DNA of 64,000 nt from JAEZJZ01 sp050949055 (lineage in GTDB: Bacteria > Bacillota > UBA994 > UBA5500): positions 434,001 to 498,000 of the forward strand of contig JBMNFA010000001.1 in NCBI GenBank assembly GCA_050949055.1, read 5' to 3'. A program made the translations under genes and the position numbers. Positions 35,226 to 43,644 of the stretch are shown one piece after another. The first letter of the stretch is position 1. The number at the start of each line of letters is the position of its first letter. Below the pieces are notes generated by a model. The model searched no databases. It saw only the letters and a list, made by a program, of their open reading frames with translations, and was not told the origin of the DNA.

Positions 35226-35432
35226 CTAAGAGCCAATCCAAAGCACAGGGGGAAGCACAACTGTTAGCTCATATCCAGTTGGCCCTTGCTTGACACGCAC
35301 CACTCTCAGCTGCTGCTGCTCTTCAATCGTCCAGGCACGCGGCAAACCGCTGGCTGACACTGCAGCCAAACGCTCTCCCAGACAGCATTTCGCTTCCGCT
35401 AGCGTCAAGCCCAGCAGTTCTTCTGGTCGCAT
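35226..35432 (-). CDS. Small protein downstream of frr, unknown function
   Basis: This 68-residue reading frame has an ATG immediately after the frr stop with no intervening base. The first half, ELLGLTLAEAKCCLG, looks like a short helix-loop resembling PASTA-type segments, and the second half is strand-rich (LRVVRVKQGPTGYELTVVL). No signal peptide or membrane helix is seen. The coupling to frr and the absence of frame disruption support expression, but I do not recognise a family. Confidence 0.55.
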   Translation of the reverse strand: MRPEELLGLTLAEAKCCLGERLAAVSASGLPRAWTIEEQQQLRVVRVKQGPTGYELTVVLPPVLWIGS

Positions 35433-35990
35433 TTAAACTTCCATGACCTCCGCTTCCTTAGCGGCGCAGACCTCGTCCACATTCTTGATATACTTATCTG
35501 TCAGCTTCTGTACCTCGTCCTGCGCTCGCTTCTGCTCGTCCTCCGATATCTCATGGCCTTTCTGCAGTTCCTTCAGCATATCGTTAGCATCCCGACGGAC
35601 ATTGCGGATCGCCACCCGGCACTCTTCGGCTTTCTTGCGCACCGTCTTTACCAGTTCGCGACGGCGCTCCTCCGTCATCTGTGGGATGGTCAACCGAATG
35701 ATGGCACCATCGGTGATCGGATTGAGGCCCAGATCGGATTTCTGGATTGCCTTCTCGATCGGTTTCACTTGCCCCTTATCCCACGGCTGAATTACCAAGA
35801 CGCGCGGCTCAGGCACTGAGACGGAAGCCATCTGAGCTATGGGTGTAGGCACACCGTAATAGTCCACCAGCACTTTGTCCAGCAGCGCGGGTGTAGCCCG
35901 GCCAGCCCTCAGTCCCGCCAGGTCTTTTTTGAGCACTTGGACGCTCTTCTCCATCTTCTCTTTAGTGTCGTTTAGCAGGCTCTTGATCAT
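35433..35990 (-). CDS. frr: Ribosome recycling factor
   Basis: RRF, with EF-G, splits post-termination ribosomes. The 185-residue protein has the standard three-helix bundle segments: LAGLRAGRATPALLDKVLVDYYG, PWDKGQVKPIEKAIQKSDLG and ERRRELVKTVRKKAEE. It begins inside the last codons of pyrH (29-base overlap), a tight coupling within the pyrH-frr unit. Confidence 0.97.
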   Translation of the reverse strand: MIKSLLNDTKEKMEKSVQVLKKDLAGLRAGRATPALLDKVLVDYYGVPTPIAQMASVSVPEPRVLVIQPWDKGQVKPIEKAIQKSDLGLNPITDGAIIRLTIPQMTEERRRELVKTVRKKAEECRVAIRNVRRDANDMLKELQKGHEISEDEQKRAQDEVQKLTDKYIKNVDEVCAAKEAEVMEV

Positions 35991-36714
35991 TTCTCTTCAC
36001 CCCCACATAAGTACCGATTTCTTCTCCGAACAAGGCGCGCCGAATGTTTCCCCGGGTAGCCAGACCAAAGACTACCAGAGGGATGCCGTTATCCATGCAC
36101 AAAGAAGTGGCGGTGGCGTCCATCACCTTCAGGCCCCGCTGCAGAACTTCCAGGTAGGTGAGTTCTTTGAACTTGCGGGCATCAGGGACCAACTTCGGAT
36201 CGGCATCGTAAACCCCGTCCACTGTACCCTTGGCCAACAGGATCACGTCAGCGCCGATTTCGGCTGCCCTGAGGGCGGCTGTGGTATCCGTGGTAAAGTA
36301 GGGATGCCCGTTGCCGGCGGCAAAGATGACTACCCGCCCATGCTCCAGGTGATTAGTCGCCTTGCGTCGGATATAGGGTTCGGCGATCTCTCGCATTTCA
36401 ATGGCGGTCTGTACCCGGGTGGGAACATCCAGTTTCTCCAGCGCATCCTGCAGCGCCAGTGCGTTCATCACCGTGCCCAACATACCCATGTAGTCGGCGG
36501 TGGCCCGGTCCATACCAGCTGCGCTGCCAGCGGCACCTCGCCAGAAGTTTCCGCCGCCAACCACGATAGCGATCTCCACGCCCAAACCAGCTATCTCCCG
36601 TACCTGCAAGGCAATGTCATGTACCACATCCGCATCGATGCCAAATCCGTTTTGGCCCGCCAGCGCTTCGCCACTGAGCTTAAGGACAACGCGTTTATAC
36701 ATCGGCTTATTCAC
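35962..36714 (-). CDS. pyrH: UMP kinase
   Basis: Bacterial UMP kinase phosphorylates UMP to UDP and is a hexameric amino acid kinase-fold enzyme. The sequence shows KRVVLKLSGEALAG, VVGGGNFWRG, and GATTLY-like elements; DADPKLVPDARKF is the C-terminal substrate region. The GTG at 36714 (250 aa) has GGAGG eight bases upstream, while an ATG at 36720 lies only two bases from that site, so GTG is preferred. It is the first gene after the tsf terminator. Confidence 0.93.
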   Translation of the reverse strand: MNKPMYKRVVLKLSGEALAGQNGFGIDADVVHDIALQVREIAGLGVEIAIVVGGGNFWRGAAGSAAGMDRATADYMGMLGTVMNALALQDALEKLDVPTRVQTAIEMREIAEPYIRRKATNHLEHGRVVIFAAGNGHPYFTTDTTAALRAAEIGADVILLAKGTVDGVYDADPKLVPDARKFKELTYLEVLQRGLKVMDATATSLCMDNGIPLVVFGLATRGNIRRALFGEEIGTYVGVKRNDQEPAKRH

Positions 36715-36813
36715 GGTCATAACCTCCGTCATGCTCTAATTCGCCTTTGCAGCGGCGGATTCCTGTCCCTGATGGAAAACAGGTCACAGAATACACTGGG
36801 CCCCTCGTAGGCT

Positions 36814-36842
36814 AAAAAGAGGAACACCTCGGTGTTCCTCTT
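36814..36842 (-). terminator. Rho-independent terminator of rpsB-tsf
   Basis: The minus strand shows AAGAGGAACACC pairing with GGTGTTCCTCTT around a 2-base turn, followed by TTTAGCC. It lies 12 bases after the tsf stop. Confidence 0.9.
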
Positions 36843-36853
36843 AACAGGAAATG

Positions 36854-37504
36854 CTACTTGGTGAGAGCAGCCACATCGGCAGCGATATCGTGAACCCGCT
36901 TCTCCATGCCTTCACCCAAGGCGTAACGCACGAAACGGCGGACGCTGATCTTCTCACCGATGGTAGCGATCTTGCTCTGGATCAAGCTGGCCACCGTGAT
37001 TTCGGGATCGCGAACGAAACCCTGATCCATCAGGCATACTTCCGCAAAGTACTTCTTGATGCGGCCCTCCACCATCTTGTCCACTATCTTCTCAGGCTTG
37101 CCCTCGTTGAGAGCCTGCTGACGATAGATCTCCTTTTCCTTGGCGACGACTTCTGGCGGAATCTCATCGGAAGTGACATAGGTTGGGCTGTTGGCGGCGA
37201 TATGCATAGCCAGGTCCCTCACCAACTGACGGAACTCGTCTGTCTTGGCCACGAAATCGGTTTCACAGTTGACTTCGATCAAAACTCCGATCTTGCCACC
37301 GCCATGAATGTAGGACTCAACCAATCCTTCAGTGGCGATGCGGCCGGCCTTCTTGGCAGCGGCGGCCAAACCCTTTTCGCGCAGGTATTCAATGGCTGCT
37401 TCCATGTCGCCCTGCTTTTCGATCAGAGCGCGCTTGCAGTCCATCATGCCAGCTCCGGTGCGCTCACGCAGTTCCTTCACGGCTGCTGCAGTGATTTCTG
37501 CCAT
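36854..37504 (-). CDS. tsf: Elongation factor Ts (short form)
   Basis: EF-Ts exchanges nucleotide on EF-Tu. The product is 216 residues, clearly shorter than the 280-290 of Bacillus or E. coli and similar to the short forms of cyanobacteria and thermophiles. The N-terminal UBA-like segment VKELRERTGAGMMDCKRAL and the core LIEVNCETDFVAK are present. One dimerisation-type subdomain appears missing. The ATG at 37504 follows GGAGGG. It is downstream of rpsB. Confidence 0.95.
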   Translation of the reverse strand: MAEITAAAVKELRERTGAGMMDCKRALIEKQGDMEAAIEYLREKGLAAAAKKAGRIATEGLVESYIHGGGKIGVLIEVNCETDFVAKTDEFRQLVRDLAMHIAANSPTYVTSDEIPPEVVAKEKEIYRQQALNEGKPEKIVDKMVEGRIKKYFAEVCLMDQGFVRDPEITVASLIQSKIATIGEKISVRRFVRYALGEGMEKRVHDIAADVAALTK

Positions 37505-37647
37505 AATATCCCTCCTCAATTGCTAATTGTCAGACAGCTTTGGATGCTTCCGCGTAGCAACCACTATGTGTGAAACTATCGTCCTTAAAAACAGGGGTAA
37601 AGATGAAAAGGCAGCTTCACGCCCATCCACCCTTACCCCAAAAGCTC

Positions 37648-38346
37648 CTATTCAGCCAACTGCTCTCCCTGATTGGCCTCAACAACGGCATCGGCGATAG
37701 TGGCGCAAAGTAGTCTGACTGCACGAATTGCGTCATCATTACCTGGAATAACCACATCGATCTCGTCAGGATCACAATTGGTATCGACGATCGCTACGAT
37801 GGGGATACCTAGCTTGCGAGCTTCAGCAACCGCGATCTTTTCCTTGCGCGGGTCAATCACAAATAGTGCTCCCGGCAGTTCCTTCATGTGCTGAATGCCG
37901 CCCAGGAACTTCTCCAACCTCTCCATCTCATGGCGCAAGATGATTACTTCTTTCTTGGGAAGTACCTCAAAGGTACCCTCTTCCTCCATGCGCTGCAACT
38001 GATGCAAGCGATTGATCCGCTTTTCGATGGTCTGGAAGTTGGTCAAGGTACCACCCAACCAGCGCTGGTTGACAAAGAACATTCCACAACGTTCCGCTTC
38101 TTCCTGCACTGCTTCTTGTGCCTGTTTCTTGGTACCCACAAACAGAATGCTCTGTCCAGCGGCCACCACATCTTTGACGAAGTTGTAGGCTTCCTCGATC
38201 TTTCTCACAGTCTTCTGCAGATCGATGATATAGATGCCATTGCGCTCCGTGAAGATGTACGGGGCCATCTTGGGGTTCCACCTTCTGGTCTGATGACCGA
38301 AATGGACACCAGCCTCCAGCAGTTGTTTCATAGAAACTATTGCCAT
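37648..38346 (-). CDS. rpsB: 30S ribosomal protein S2
   Basis: S2 is the last protein to join the 30S subunit and is needed for S1 function. The 232-residue sequence begins VSMKQLLEAGVHFGHQTRRWNPKM, with further signature parts such as RWLGGTLTNF and VDTNCDPDEIDVVIPGNDDA. GGGAGGAGGTG precedes the ATG. It has a strong promoter about 110 bases upstream and is followed by tsf. Confidence 0.97.
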   Translation of the reverse strand: MAIVSMKQLLEAGVHFGHQTRRWNPKMAPYIFTERNGIYIIDLQKTVRKIEEAYNFVKDVVAAGQSILFVGTKKQAQEAVQEEAERCGMFFVNQRWLGGTLTNFQTIEKRINRLHQLQRMEEEGTFEVLPKKEVIILRHEMERLEKFLGGIQHMKELPGALFVIDPRKEKIAVAEARKLGIPIVAIVDTNCDPDEIDVVIPGNDDAIRAVRLLCATIADAVVEANQGEQLAE

Positions 38347-38464
38347 GGCTGTGTCACCTCCTCCCTATTGGTTTTGAGCCTCCGCCCCTGTCATCGCCCG
38401 GGGGACCTTGCTGACAAGGCACCGCCCCGCCACTCGAGGAACGTGTGTTCTAGACACCTTCGGT

Positions 38465-38493
38465 AGTATACCACAGCAAAATAAGCCAAGCAA
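38465..38493 (-). promoter_or_regulatory. Promoter of rpsB-tsf
   Basis: TTGCTT, 17 bases, then TATACT with an extended -10 TGG. Transcription would begin near 38458, leaving a leader of about 110 bases that contains the small hairpin CCTTG-TCAG-CAAGG. Confidence 0.72.
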
Positions 38494-38518
38494 GCGAGAC
38501 CGCCAGCTCCACTCACAT

Positions 38519-38564
38519 GACAGCAGGACGGAGCTTTTTTCACACACTCGCGGTGACTGCTGTC
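38519..38564 (-). repeat. Inverted repeat between codY and the rpsB promoter
   Basis: TGACAGCAG (38519-38527) and CTGCTGTCA (38556-38564) are 9-base inverted arms. The second arm also overlaps a smaller hairpin, GGTGAC/GTCACC at about 38551-38566, so two alternative folds are possible. There is no clear T-run after either on the minus strand. It probably marks the end of the codY transcript. Confidence 0.4.
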
Positions 38565-38575
38565 ACCCTGCACGC

Positions 38576-39355
38576 CTAGCGATGACGCTTGAAGATCTGA
38601 TCCAGCAACTTATCGTTCAGGACACGGATGAAGGTGCCCTTCATGCCCAGTGAACGCGACTCGATCACACCGGCACTCTCCAACTTGCGCAGAGCGTTGA
38701 CGATCACCGAGCGGGTGATACCAGCTTGATCGGCCACTTTGCTGGCCACCAACAGCCCTTCCTTCTCATCTCCCAGCTCGCGCATGATATGCTCGATGGC
38801 CTCCAGTTCCGAGTAGGAAAGGGCATCGATGGCCTTCTCCACCATATCCCGCTCCCGTGCCTCGGCCTCCAACTGGTCTGCCTTGGCCCGCAGAATCTCC
38901 ATGGCCAGAGTAGCCGCACCAAACTCGGACAACACCAGATCGTCATCCCCGAAGGGTTGGTCAAAACGAGCCAGCAACAAGGTGCCCAAGCGTTGACCTC
39001 TACCCACCACTGGGATGGCAGTAGTCAGCTTGTTGGCAAACTCGCAGGGAGCGTTATCGAAGACACAGTTCTTCGACTCCTGCCAGTTGACGATCGGCTC
39101 CTCTTCGCTCATCAAGCGGCTGTTGTACTCGCTAGGAAAACGGCCGCTGCGCACATAGCGGGACAGAATGTCGCACTCATACCCCGCCTTCAGCGCATAG
39201 CCCAACAGCTTTCCTCGTGAATTGAGGATGTAAACATTGGCCTCGAGAACGTCTGCAAAGACCCGAGCCACGTCGCTGAAACGCACAGCATCTCCTGCGC
39301 TCTGTTGCAGTATTCGGGTTAGACGTCTGGTGTTTTCCAATAATCTGGATGTCAT
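38576..39355 (-). CDS. codY: GTP- and branched-chain-amino-acid-sensing global regulator CodY
   Basis: CodY represses nutrient-limitation and transition-state genes when GTP and isoleucine/valine are high. The 259-residue protein has the N-terminal GAF-type ligand domain (DAVRFSDVARVFADVLEANVY) and a C-terminal winged helix (ASKVADQAGITRSVIVNALRKLESAGVIESRSLG). Length matches Bacillus CodY (259). It is the last gene of the dprA-topA-trmFO-xerC-hslV-hslU-codY series. Confidence 0.97.
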   Translation of the reverse strand: MTSRLLENTRRLTRILQQSAGDAVRFSDVARVFADVLEANVYILNSRGKLLGYALKAGYECDILSRYVRSGRFPSEYNSRLMSEEEPIVNWQESKNCVFDNAPCEFANKLTTAIPVVGRGQRLGTLLLARFDQPFGDDDLVLSEFGAATLAMEILRAKADQLEAEARERDMVEKAIDALSYSELEAIEHIMRELGDEKEGLLVASKVADQAGITRSVIVNALRKLESAGVIESRSLGMKGTFIRVLNDKLLDQIFKRHR

Positions 39356-39375
39356 TTAAACAGCCCCTTTCTCAA

Positions 39376-40776
39376 TTATAGGATATAACGACTGAGATCC
39401 TTATTCTGCAAGATGCCGCTGAGGCGCTGGCGCACATAGTCAGCGTCGATCTCTATGCACCCCGTAGAGTCGGGTGAAGGCTCAAATGAGATCTCTTCCA
39501 TCAACCGCTCCAAGACGGTGTGCAAGCGTCTGGCTCCGATGTCTTCACCCTCCACGTTCAGTTCATGGGCGATGCGCGCTATTTCAGCGATGGCATCGGG
39601 TGTGAAAGAAAGCGCAATTGATTCGGTAGAGAGCAAAGCCTGATACTGCTCCAGCAGAGCATTTTCTGGCTCCACCAGTATTCTTTCCAAATCTGCCTGC
39701 TCTAGACTAGTCAACTCCACTCGAATAGGAAAACGCCCCTGTAGCTCAGGAATCAGGTCGGAAGGTTTGCTGACATGAAACGCGCCAGCCGCAATGAACA
39801 GCACGTAGTCGGTGCGCACCGGCCCATGCTTGGTCATCACAGTGGAACCCTCCACGATGGGCAGAATGTCCCTCTGCACACCTTCCCTGGACACGTCCGG
39901 TCCGTGACCGCTGCCGGAGGCAGCGATTTTGTCTATCTCGTCGATAAAGATGATTCCTGTCTGCTCAGCCCGCTCCACAGCTATCTGAGCGATCTCGTCC
40001 TGATCGATCAGATTATCCACTTCTTCCTGCAAAAACAGCTTGCGAGCCTGGCTGACGGGCACTTTCCGCCGTTTCTTCTTCTTGGGCAACAGGTTGCCGA
40101 ACATGTCCTGCAAGTTTGAGCCCATATCACCCATGCCAGAGTTGGCAAACAGATCGAACATCGGCTGCGACCGTTCTGTTACCTCCACCTCCAGCAGCAA
40201 GTCCTCCAATTCACCAGCCCGCAAACGGCGACGCAGCTCTTCCCGTCTGGCACGGCGGCTGTCACTGCTCTCGCCTTCATGCTCATGTTCGCGAAGGGGT
40301 TGGGGGTTGGAAGCACCAAACAGCATCTCGAACGGATTGCGGCTTTCGGCCGCCTTGCGCCCAGGCAGCATGGCATCCAACAGGCGTTCTTCGGTGCGAG
40401 CTTCCGCTTTGGACTGCACCTCTGCGGTGCGCTCGCTACGAACCATCTGCAGTGCATTCTCCACCAAATCACGCACCATGCTTTCCACATCGCGCCCCAC
40501 ATAGCCGACCTCGGTATATTTGGTTGCCTCTACCTTGATAAAGGGAGCGCCCACCAGTCGAGCCAACCGCCTGGCCAATTCCGTCTTACCCACTCCAGTG
40601 GGACCAATCAACATGATATTCTTGGGACTAATTTCCGCCTGCATTTCCGGCGGCAACTTGCGCCGACGGATCCGATTGCGCAGTGCTACCGCCAACGCCC
40701 GCTTGGCTTGGTCTTGGCCAATGATGTGCTTATCCAACTCATGCACAATCTGGCGCGGCGTCAAATCCACTTCCAT
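39376..40776 (-). CDS. hslU: ATP-dependent protease ATPase subunit HslU (ClpY)
   Basis: HslU unfolds substrates and feeds them to HslV. The 466-residue AAA+ protein has Walker A GPTGVGKT at 58-65, Walker B GIIFIDEIDKIA, a variable intermediate domain (~110-230), the sensor 2 GARRLHTVLERL, and the C-terminal tail LSRYIL needed to dock on HslV. It lies 11 bases after hslV. Confidence 0.96.
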   Translation of the reverse strand: MEVDLTPRQIVHELDKHIIGQDQAKRALAVALRNRIRRRKLPPEMQAEISPKNIMLIGPTGVGKTELARRLARLVGAPFIKVEATKYTEVGYVGRDVESMVRDLVENALQMVRSERTAEVQSKAEARTEERLLDAMLPGRKAAESRNPFEMLFGASNPQPLREHEHEGESSDSRRARREELRRRLRAGELEDLLLEVEVTERSQPMFDLFANSGMGDMGSNLQDMFGNLLPKKKKRRKVPVSQARKLFLQEEVDNLIDQDEIAQIAVERAEQTGIIFIDEIDKIAASGSGHGPDVSREGVQRDILPIVEGSTVMTKHGPVRTDYVLFIAAGAFHVSKPSDLIPELQGRFPIRVELTSLEQADLERILVEPENALLEQYQALLSTESIALSFTPDAIAEIARIAHELNVEGEDIGARRLHTVLERLMEEISFEPSPDSTGCIEIDADYVRQRLSGILQNKDLSRYIL

Positions 40777-40787
40777 CCCTCCTCCAA

Positions 40788-41333
40788 CTACTCTACGGTA
40801 TTGTCCAACTGCTCCAGAATAATCTGGTGATTGGTGTAGACGCAGAGATCGGCTGCGATGTGCATTGCTTTCTCCGCTATCTCACCAGCAGACAAATTCG
40901 AGTTGTTCAACAGCGCCCAAGCCGCGGCCAAAGCAAACCCCCCGCCAGAACCGATGGCAGCTACGCCCGTATCTGGCTCGATCACTTCACCAGCCCCGGA
41001 CACCAGGAAGATCTGTCGCTGATCCGCTACCAACAGCTGCGCCTCCAGCCGGCGCAGCACTCGATCTGTGCGCCACTCTTTAGCCAACTCCACTACAGCG
41101 CGAGCCAAGTTTCCTTTATACTGTTCCAGTTTGCCTTCGAATCTGTCGGACAGAGCCAAGGCATCGGCGACAGAGCCGGCATAACCGGCCAGGACGCGGC
41201 CGCCATACAAGCGGCGCACCTTACGCGCCTTGGACTTCATGATGGTGTTGTTTCCCATGGTCACCTGCCCGTCGCCCGCCATGGCTACCTGCCCGTCGCG
41301 ACGCACGACCACTATGGTGGTTGCAGAAAACAT
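40788..41333 (-). CDS. hslV: ATP-dependent protease peptidase subunit HslV (ClpQ)
   Basis: HslV is the proteasome-like threonine protease partner of HslU. The ATG at 41333 gives a 181-residue protein starting MFSATTIVVVRRDGQ with GGGAG just upstream; the first Thr of the ATTIV stretch is the likely nucleophile after removal of a four-residue propeptide. The Gly-rich segment GSGGGFALAAAWAL and the AGSVADAL region are typical. Confidence 0.95.
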   Translation of the reverse strand: MFSATTIVVVRRDGQVAMAGDGQVTMGNNTIMKSKARKVRRLYGGRVLAGYAGSVADALALSDRFEGKLEQYKGNLARAVVELAKEWRTDRVLRRLEAQLLVADQRQIFLVSGAGEVIEPDTGVAAIGSGGGFALAAAWALLNNSNLSAGEIAEKAMHIAADLCVYTNHQIILEQLDNTVE

Positions 41334-41395
41334 ACCGCTCTCCCCCACTGCTACATTAATTGCTAGAACCACTGCCGTGTTATAGACTCCCGAGA

Positions 41396-42277
41396 CTAAG
41401 CTCGGGGATGCGCTTGGTTGTAGACGGTCTTCAGCCGTTCTTTAGTCACATGGGTGTAAATCTGGGTAGTAGAGACGCTGCTATGGCCAAGCAGTTCCTG
41501 TACGCTACGCAGGTCGGCACCGTTATCCAATAGGTGGGTAGCGAAAGTATGCCGCAACGTATGGGGGCTGACGTCTTGGTCCAACGCAGCCAGCGTCACA
41601 TACTTGTCCACCATGCGGCGCACACTGCGGTCGGTCAGCCTCCCGCCCAGGCGGTTGAGAAACAATGCCTGTTCGTTGGTACCTTGCGCCAACTTCGGCC
41701 GCGAGTGGGCCACGTAATCGTCCAAAGCCGCACAAGCTAGCCTGCCCACCGGAACGATTCGCTCTTTGGCACCTTTGCCGAACACGCGCACGTATCCCTG
41801 ACCGTGGTCCACATCGTACAGATTGAGTCCGACCAGCTCGGACACCCGCATGCCGGTGGCATACAGCAACTCCAAAATGGCCCGATCGCGCTTGCCTAAA
41901 TCGCTATCGTCAGGTGCTTCCAGCAAACTGGAGCACTCCCTGGGATAAAGAAACTCAGGCAGCGCCCGCTTCTGTTTAGGCGTGGACAAGTGCTGCAAGG
42001 GGTTATCGGGGCAGACCCCTTCAGCCACTAAAAAGCCAAAGAAAGATCGCAAGGAAGACAGCTTCCTTGCGATGCTAGATCGAGCATATCCGCCATGCTG
42101 TAGGTGGGCTAGATATTGACGCAGCATCGATCGATCAATGTCAGTGACTGTTAATCTATCATTATTCAAGAACTGCATCAACTGCAAAATGTCTCTGCGA
42201 TAATTGGTGATGGTATGTACAGATGCATTCTTCTCCACCCGCTGAAAGCGCAAGAATTGCTCTAGATACTCTCGCAT
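41396..42277 (-). CDS. xerC: Tyrosine recombinase XerC
   Basis: XerC resolves chromosome dimers at dif sites with XerD. The 293-residue protein has the N-terminal SAM-like core-binding domain and a C-terminal catalytic domain with Arg in LLYATGMRVSEL, the HxxR in SPHTLRHTFATHLL, the LGHSS histidine and the nucleophile Tyr in TQIYTHV. The operon position between trmFO and hslV is that of Bacillus CodV/XerC. The ATG at 42277 has GGAG eight bases upstream. Confidence 0.94.
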   Translation of the reverse strand: MREYLEQFLRFQRVEKNASVHTITNYRRDILQLMQFLNNDRLTVTDIDRSMLRQYLAHLQHGGYARSSIARKLSSLRSFFGFLVAEGVCPDNPLQHLSTPKQKRALPEFLYPRECSSLLEAPDDSDLGKRDRAILELLYATGMRVSELVGLNLYDVDHGQGYVRVFGKGAKERIVPVGRLACAALDDYVAHSRPKLAQGTNEQALFLNRLGGRLTDRSVRRMVDKYVTLAALDQDVSPHTLRHTFATHLLDNGADLRSVQELLGHSSVSTTQIYTHVTKERLKTVYNQAHPRA

Positions 42278-42327
42278 GAACACCACTCCAAACAAATATT
42301 AGCATATGCAACTGCGAGGGGCAACCG

Positions 42328-43644
42328 TTATGGAGCAAAATTGTCCAAAAACTCCCGCAATTTGTGCAATGCCCTCTCGGCGTGGGCTTTACCCCGCTCG
42401 CGCTTGCCCCGGATCTTCACCGGCAGCGGAGGGAACAGCCCAAAAGTGATATTCATCGGTTGGAAATCCCGCTTCGGTTCGGCAGTGATATACTGCAACA
42501 GCGCTCCGTGGGCAGTCTCTGGTGGGAAGGTGAGTGCTGACTGGCCGCGCCACCTGCGGGCAGCGTTGATGCCCGCCACCAATCCAGAGGCGGCCGATTC
42601 CACATACCCTTCCACGCCGGTCATCTGCCCAGCAAAAAACAGCTCGTCGTCACCGCGCCAGCTGAGTGTCGGCTGCAGCAACTGGGGTGAATTGATAAAG
42701 GTGTTGCGGTGCATCACCCCATAGCGAACGAAATCGGCTTGCTCCAAGCCAGGAATCATACGAAAGACCCTGCGCTGTTCCGGCCACTTCAGGTTGGTTT
42801 GAAAGCCCACCAGATTATATAAAGTCCCCGCCTGGTTATCTTGACGCAGTTGCACCACCGCGTAGGGCAGGCGGCCGGTAGCGGGGTTGGGCAGCCCAAC
42901 AGGCTTTAGGGGCCCGAACAACAGAGTCTCTGGCCCTCGCTGGGCAATAACCTCCACTGGCAGACAGCCTTCGAAGTAGGCCCCCTGCTCGAACTCCTTG
43001 CGCGGAACTGCTTCGGCATGAATCAACTCTCGGTAGAAGGCGTCGTACTCTTCCTGCTCCAGGGGACAGTTGACATAATCGGCTTCGCCCTTGCCGTAGC
43101 GGGAAGCCCGGTACACCTTATCCCAATTGATGGACTCCGCAGCGACTATCGGCGCCGCAGCATCAAAAAAGTGCAAGTACCCCTCGCCCAGCATCGCGGC
43201 CAAACTGCTAGCCAGCTGGTCGGAGGTCAAAGGACCGGTGGCGATAATCAACGGCCGGTGGTCGGGAACTGCAGTCACTTCATCATGCACTACGGTCACC
43301 AACGGATGCTGCCGCAACCGTTCGGTGACAAACTGGGCAAACCCCTCCCGGTCCACTGCCAATGCGCCACCCGCCGGGACTCGATTGGCAGCAGCCGCCT
43401 GCATGATCAGCGAGTCAAGCTGCCGCATCTCCTCTTTCAACAGGCCAGCCGCATTGTCTAAGCCCATCCCTTTCAAGGAGTTGCTGCAGACGAGCTCGGC
43501 AAAGCCGCCGGTGTGATGGGCGGGGGTGAGTTTCTTTGGCCGCATCTCCACCAGCGTCACCGGCACGTCCCGCTGGGCCAACTGCCAAGCGGCCTCGCTG
43601 CCGGCTAGACCTGCGCCGACCACCCATACCGAGTCACTGCTCAT
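42328..43644 (-). CDS. trmFO: tRNA m5U54 methyltransferase, folate/FAD-dependent
   Basis: TrmFO methylates U54 of tRNA using methylenetetrahydrofolate. The 438-residue flavoprotein starts with the dinucleotide-binding VWVVGAGLAGSEAAW and has MRPKKLTPAHHTGGFAELVCSNSLKG, with a conserved Cys. GQMTGVEGYVESAASGLVAG is another family hallmark. The ATG at 43644 overlaps the topA stop slightly. The position after topA is the same as in Bacillus. Confidence 0.95.
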   Translation of the reverse strand: MSSDSVWVVGAGLAGSEAAWQLAQRDVPVTLVEMRPKKLTPAHHTGGFAELVCSNSLKGMGLDNAAGLLKEEMRQLDSLIMQAAAANRVPAGGALAVDREGFAQFVTERLRQHPLVTVVHDEVTAVPDHRPLIIATGPLTSDQLASSLAAMLGEGYLHFFDAAAPIVAAESINWDKVYRASRYGKGEADYVNCPLEQEEYDAFYRELIHAEAVPRKEFEQGAYFEGCLPVEVIAQRGPETLLFGPLKPVGLPNPATGRLPYAVVQLRQDNQAGTLYNLVGFQTNLKWPEQRRVFRMIPGLEQADFVRYGVMHRNTFINSPQLLQPTLSWRGDDELFFAGQMTGVEGYVESAASGLVAGINAARRWRGQSALTFPPETAHGALLQYITAEPKRDFQPMNITFGLFPPLPVKIRGKRERGKAHAERALHKLREFLDNFAP

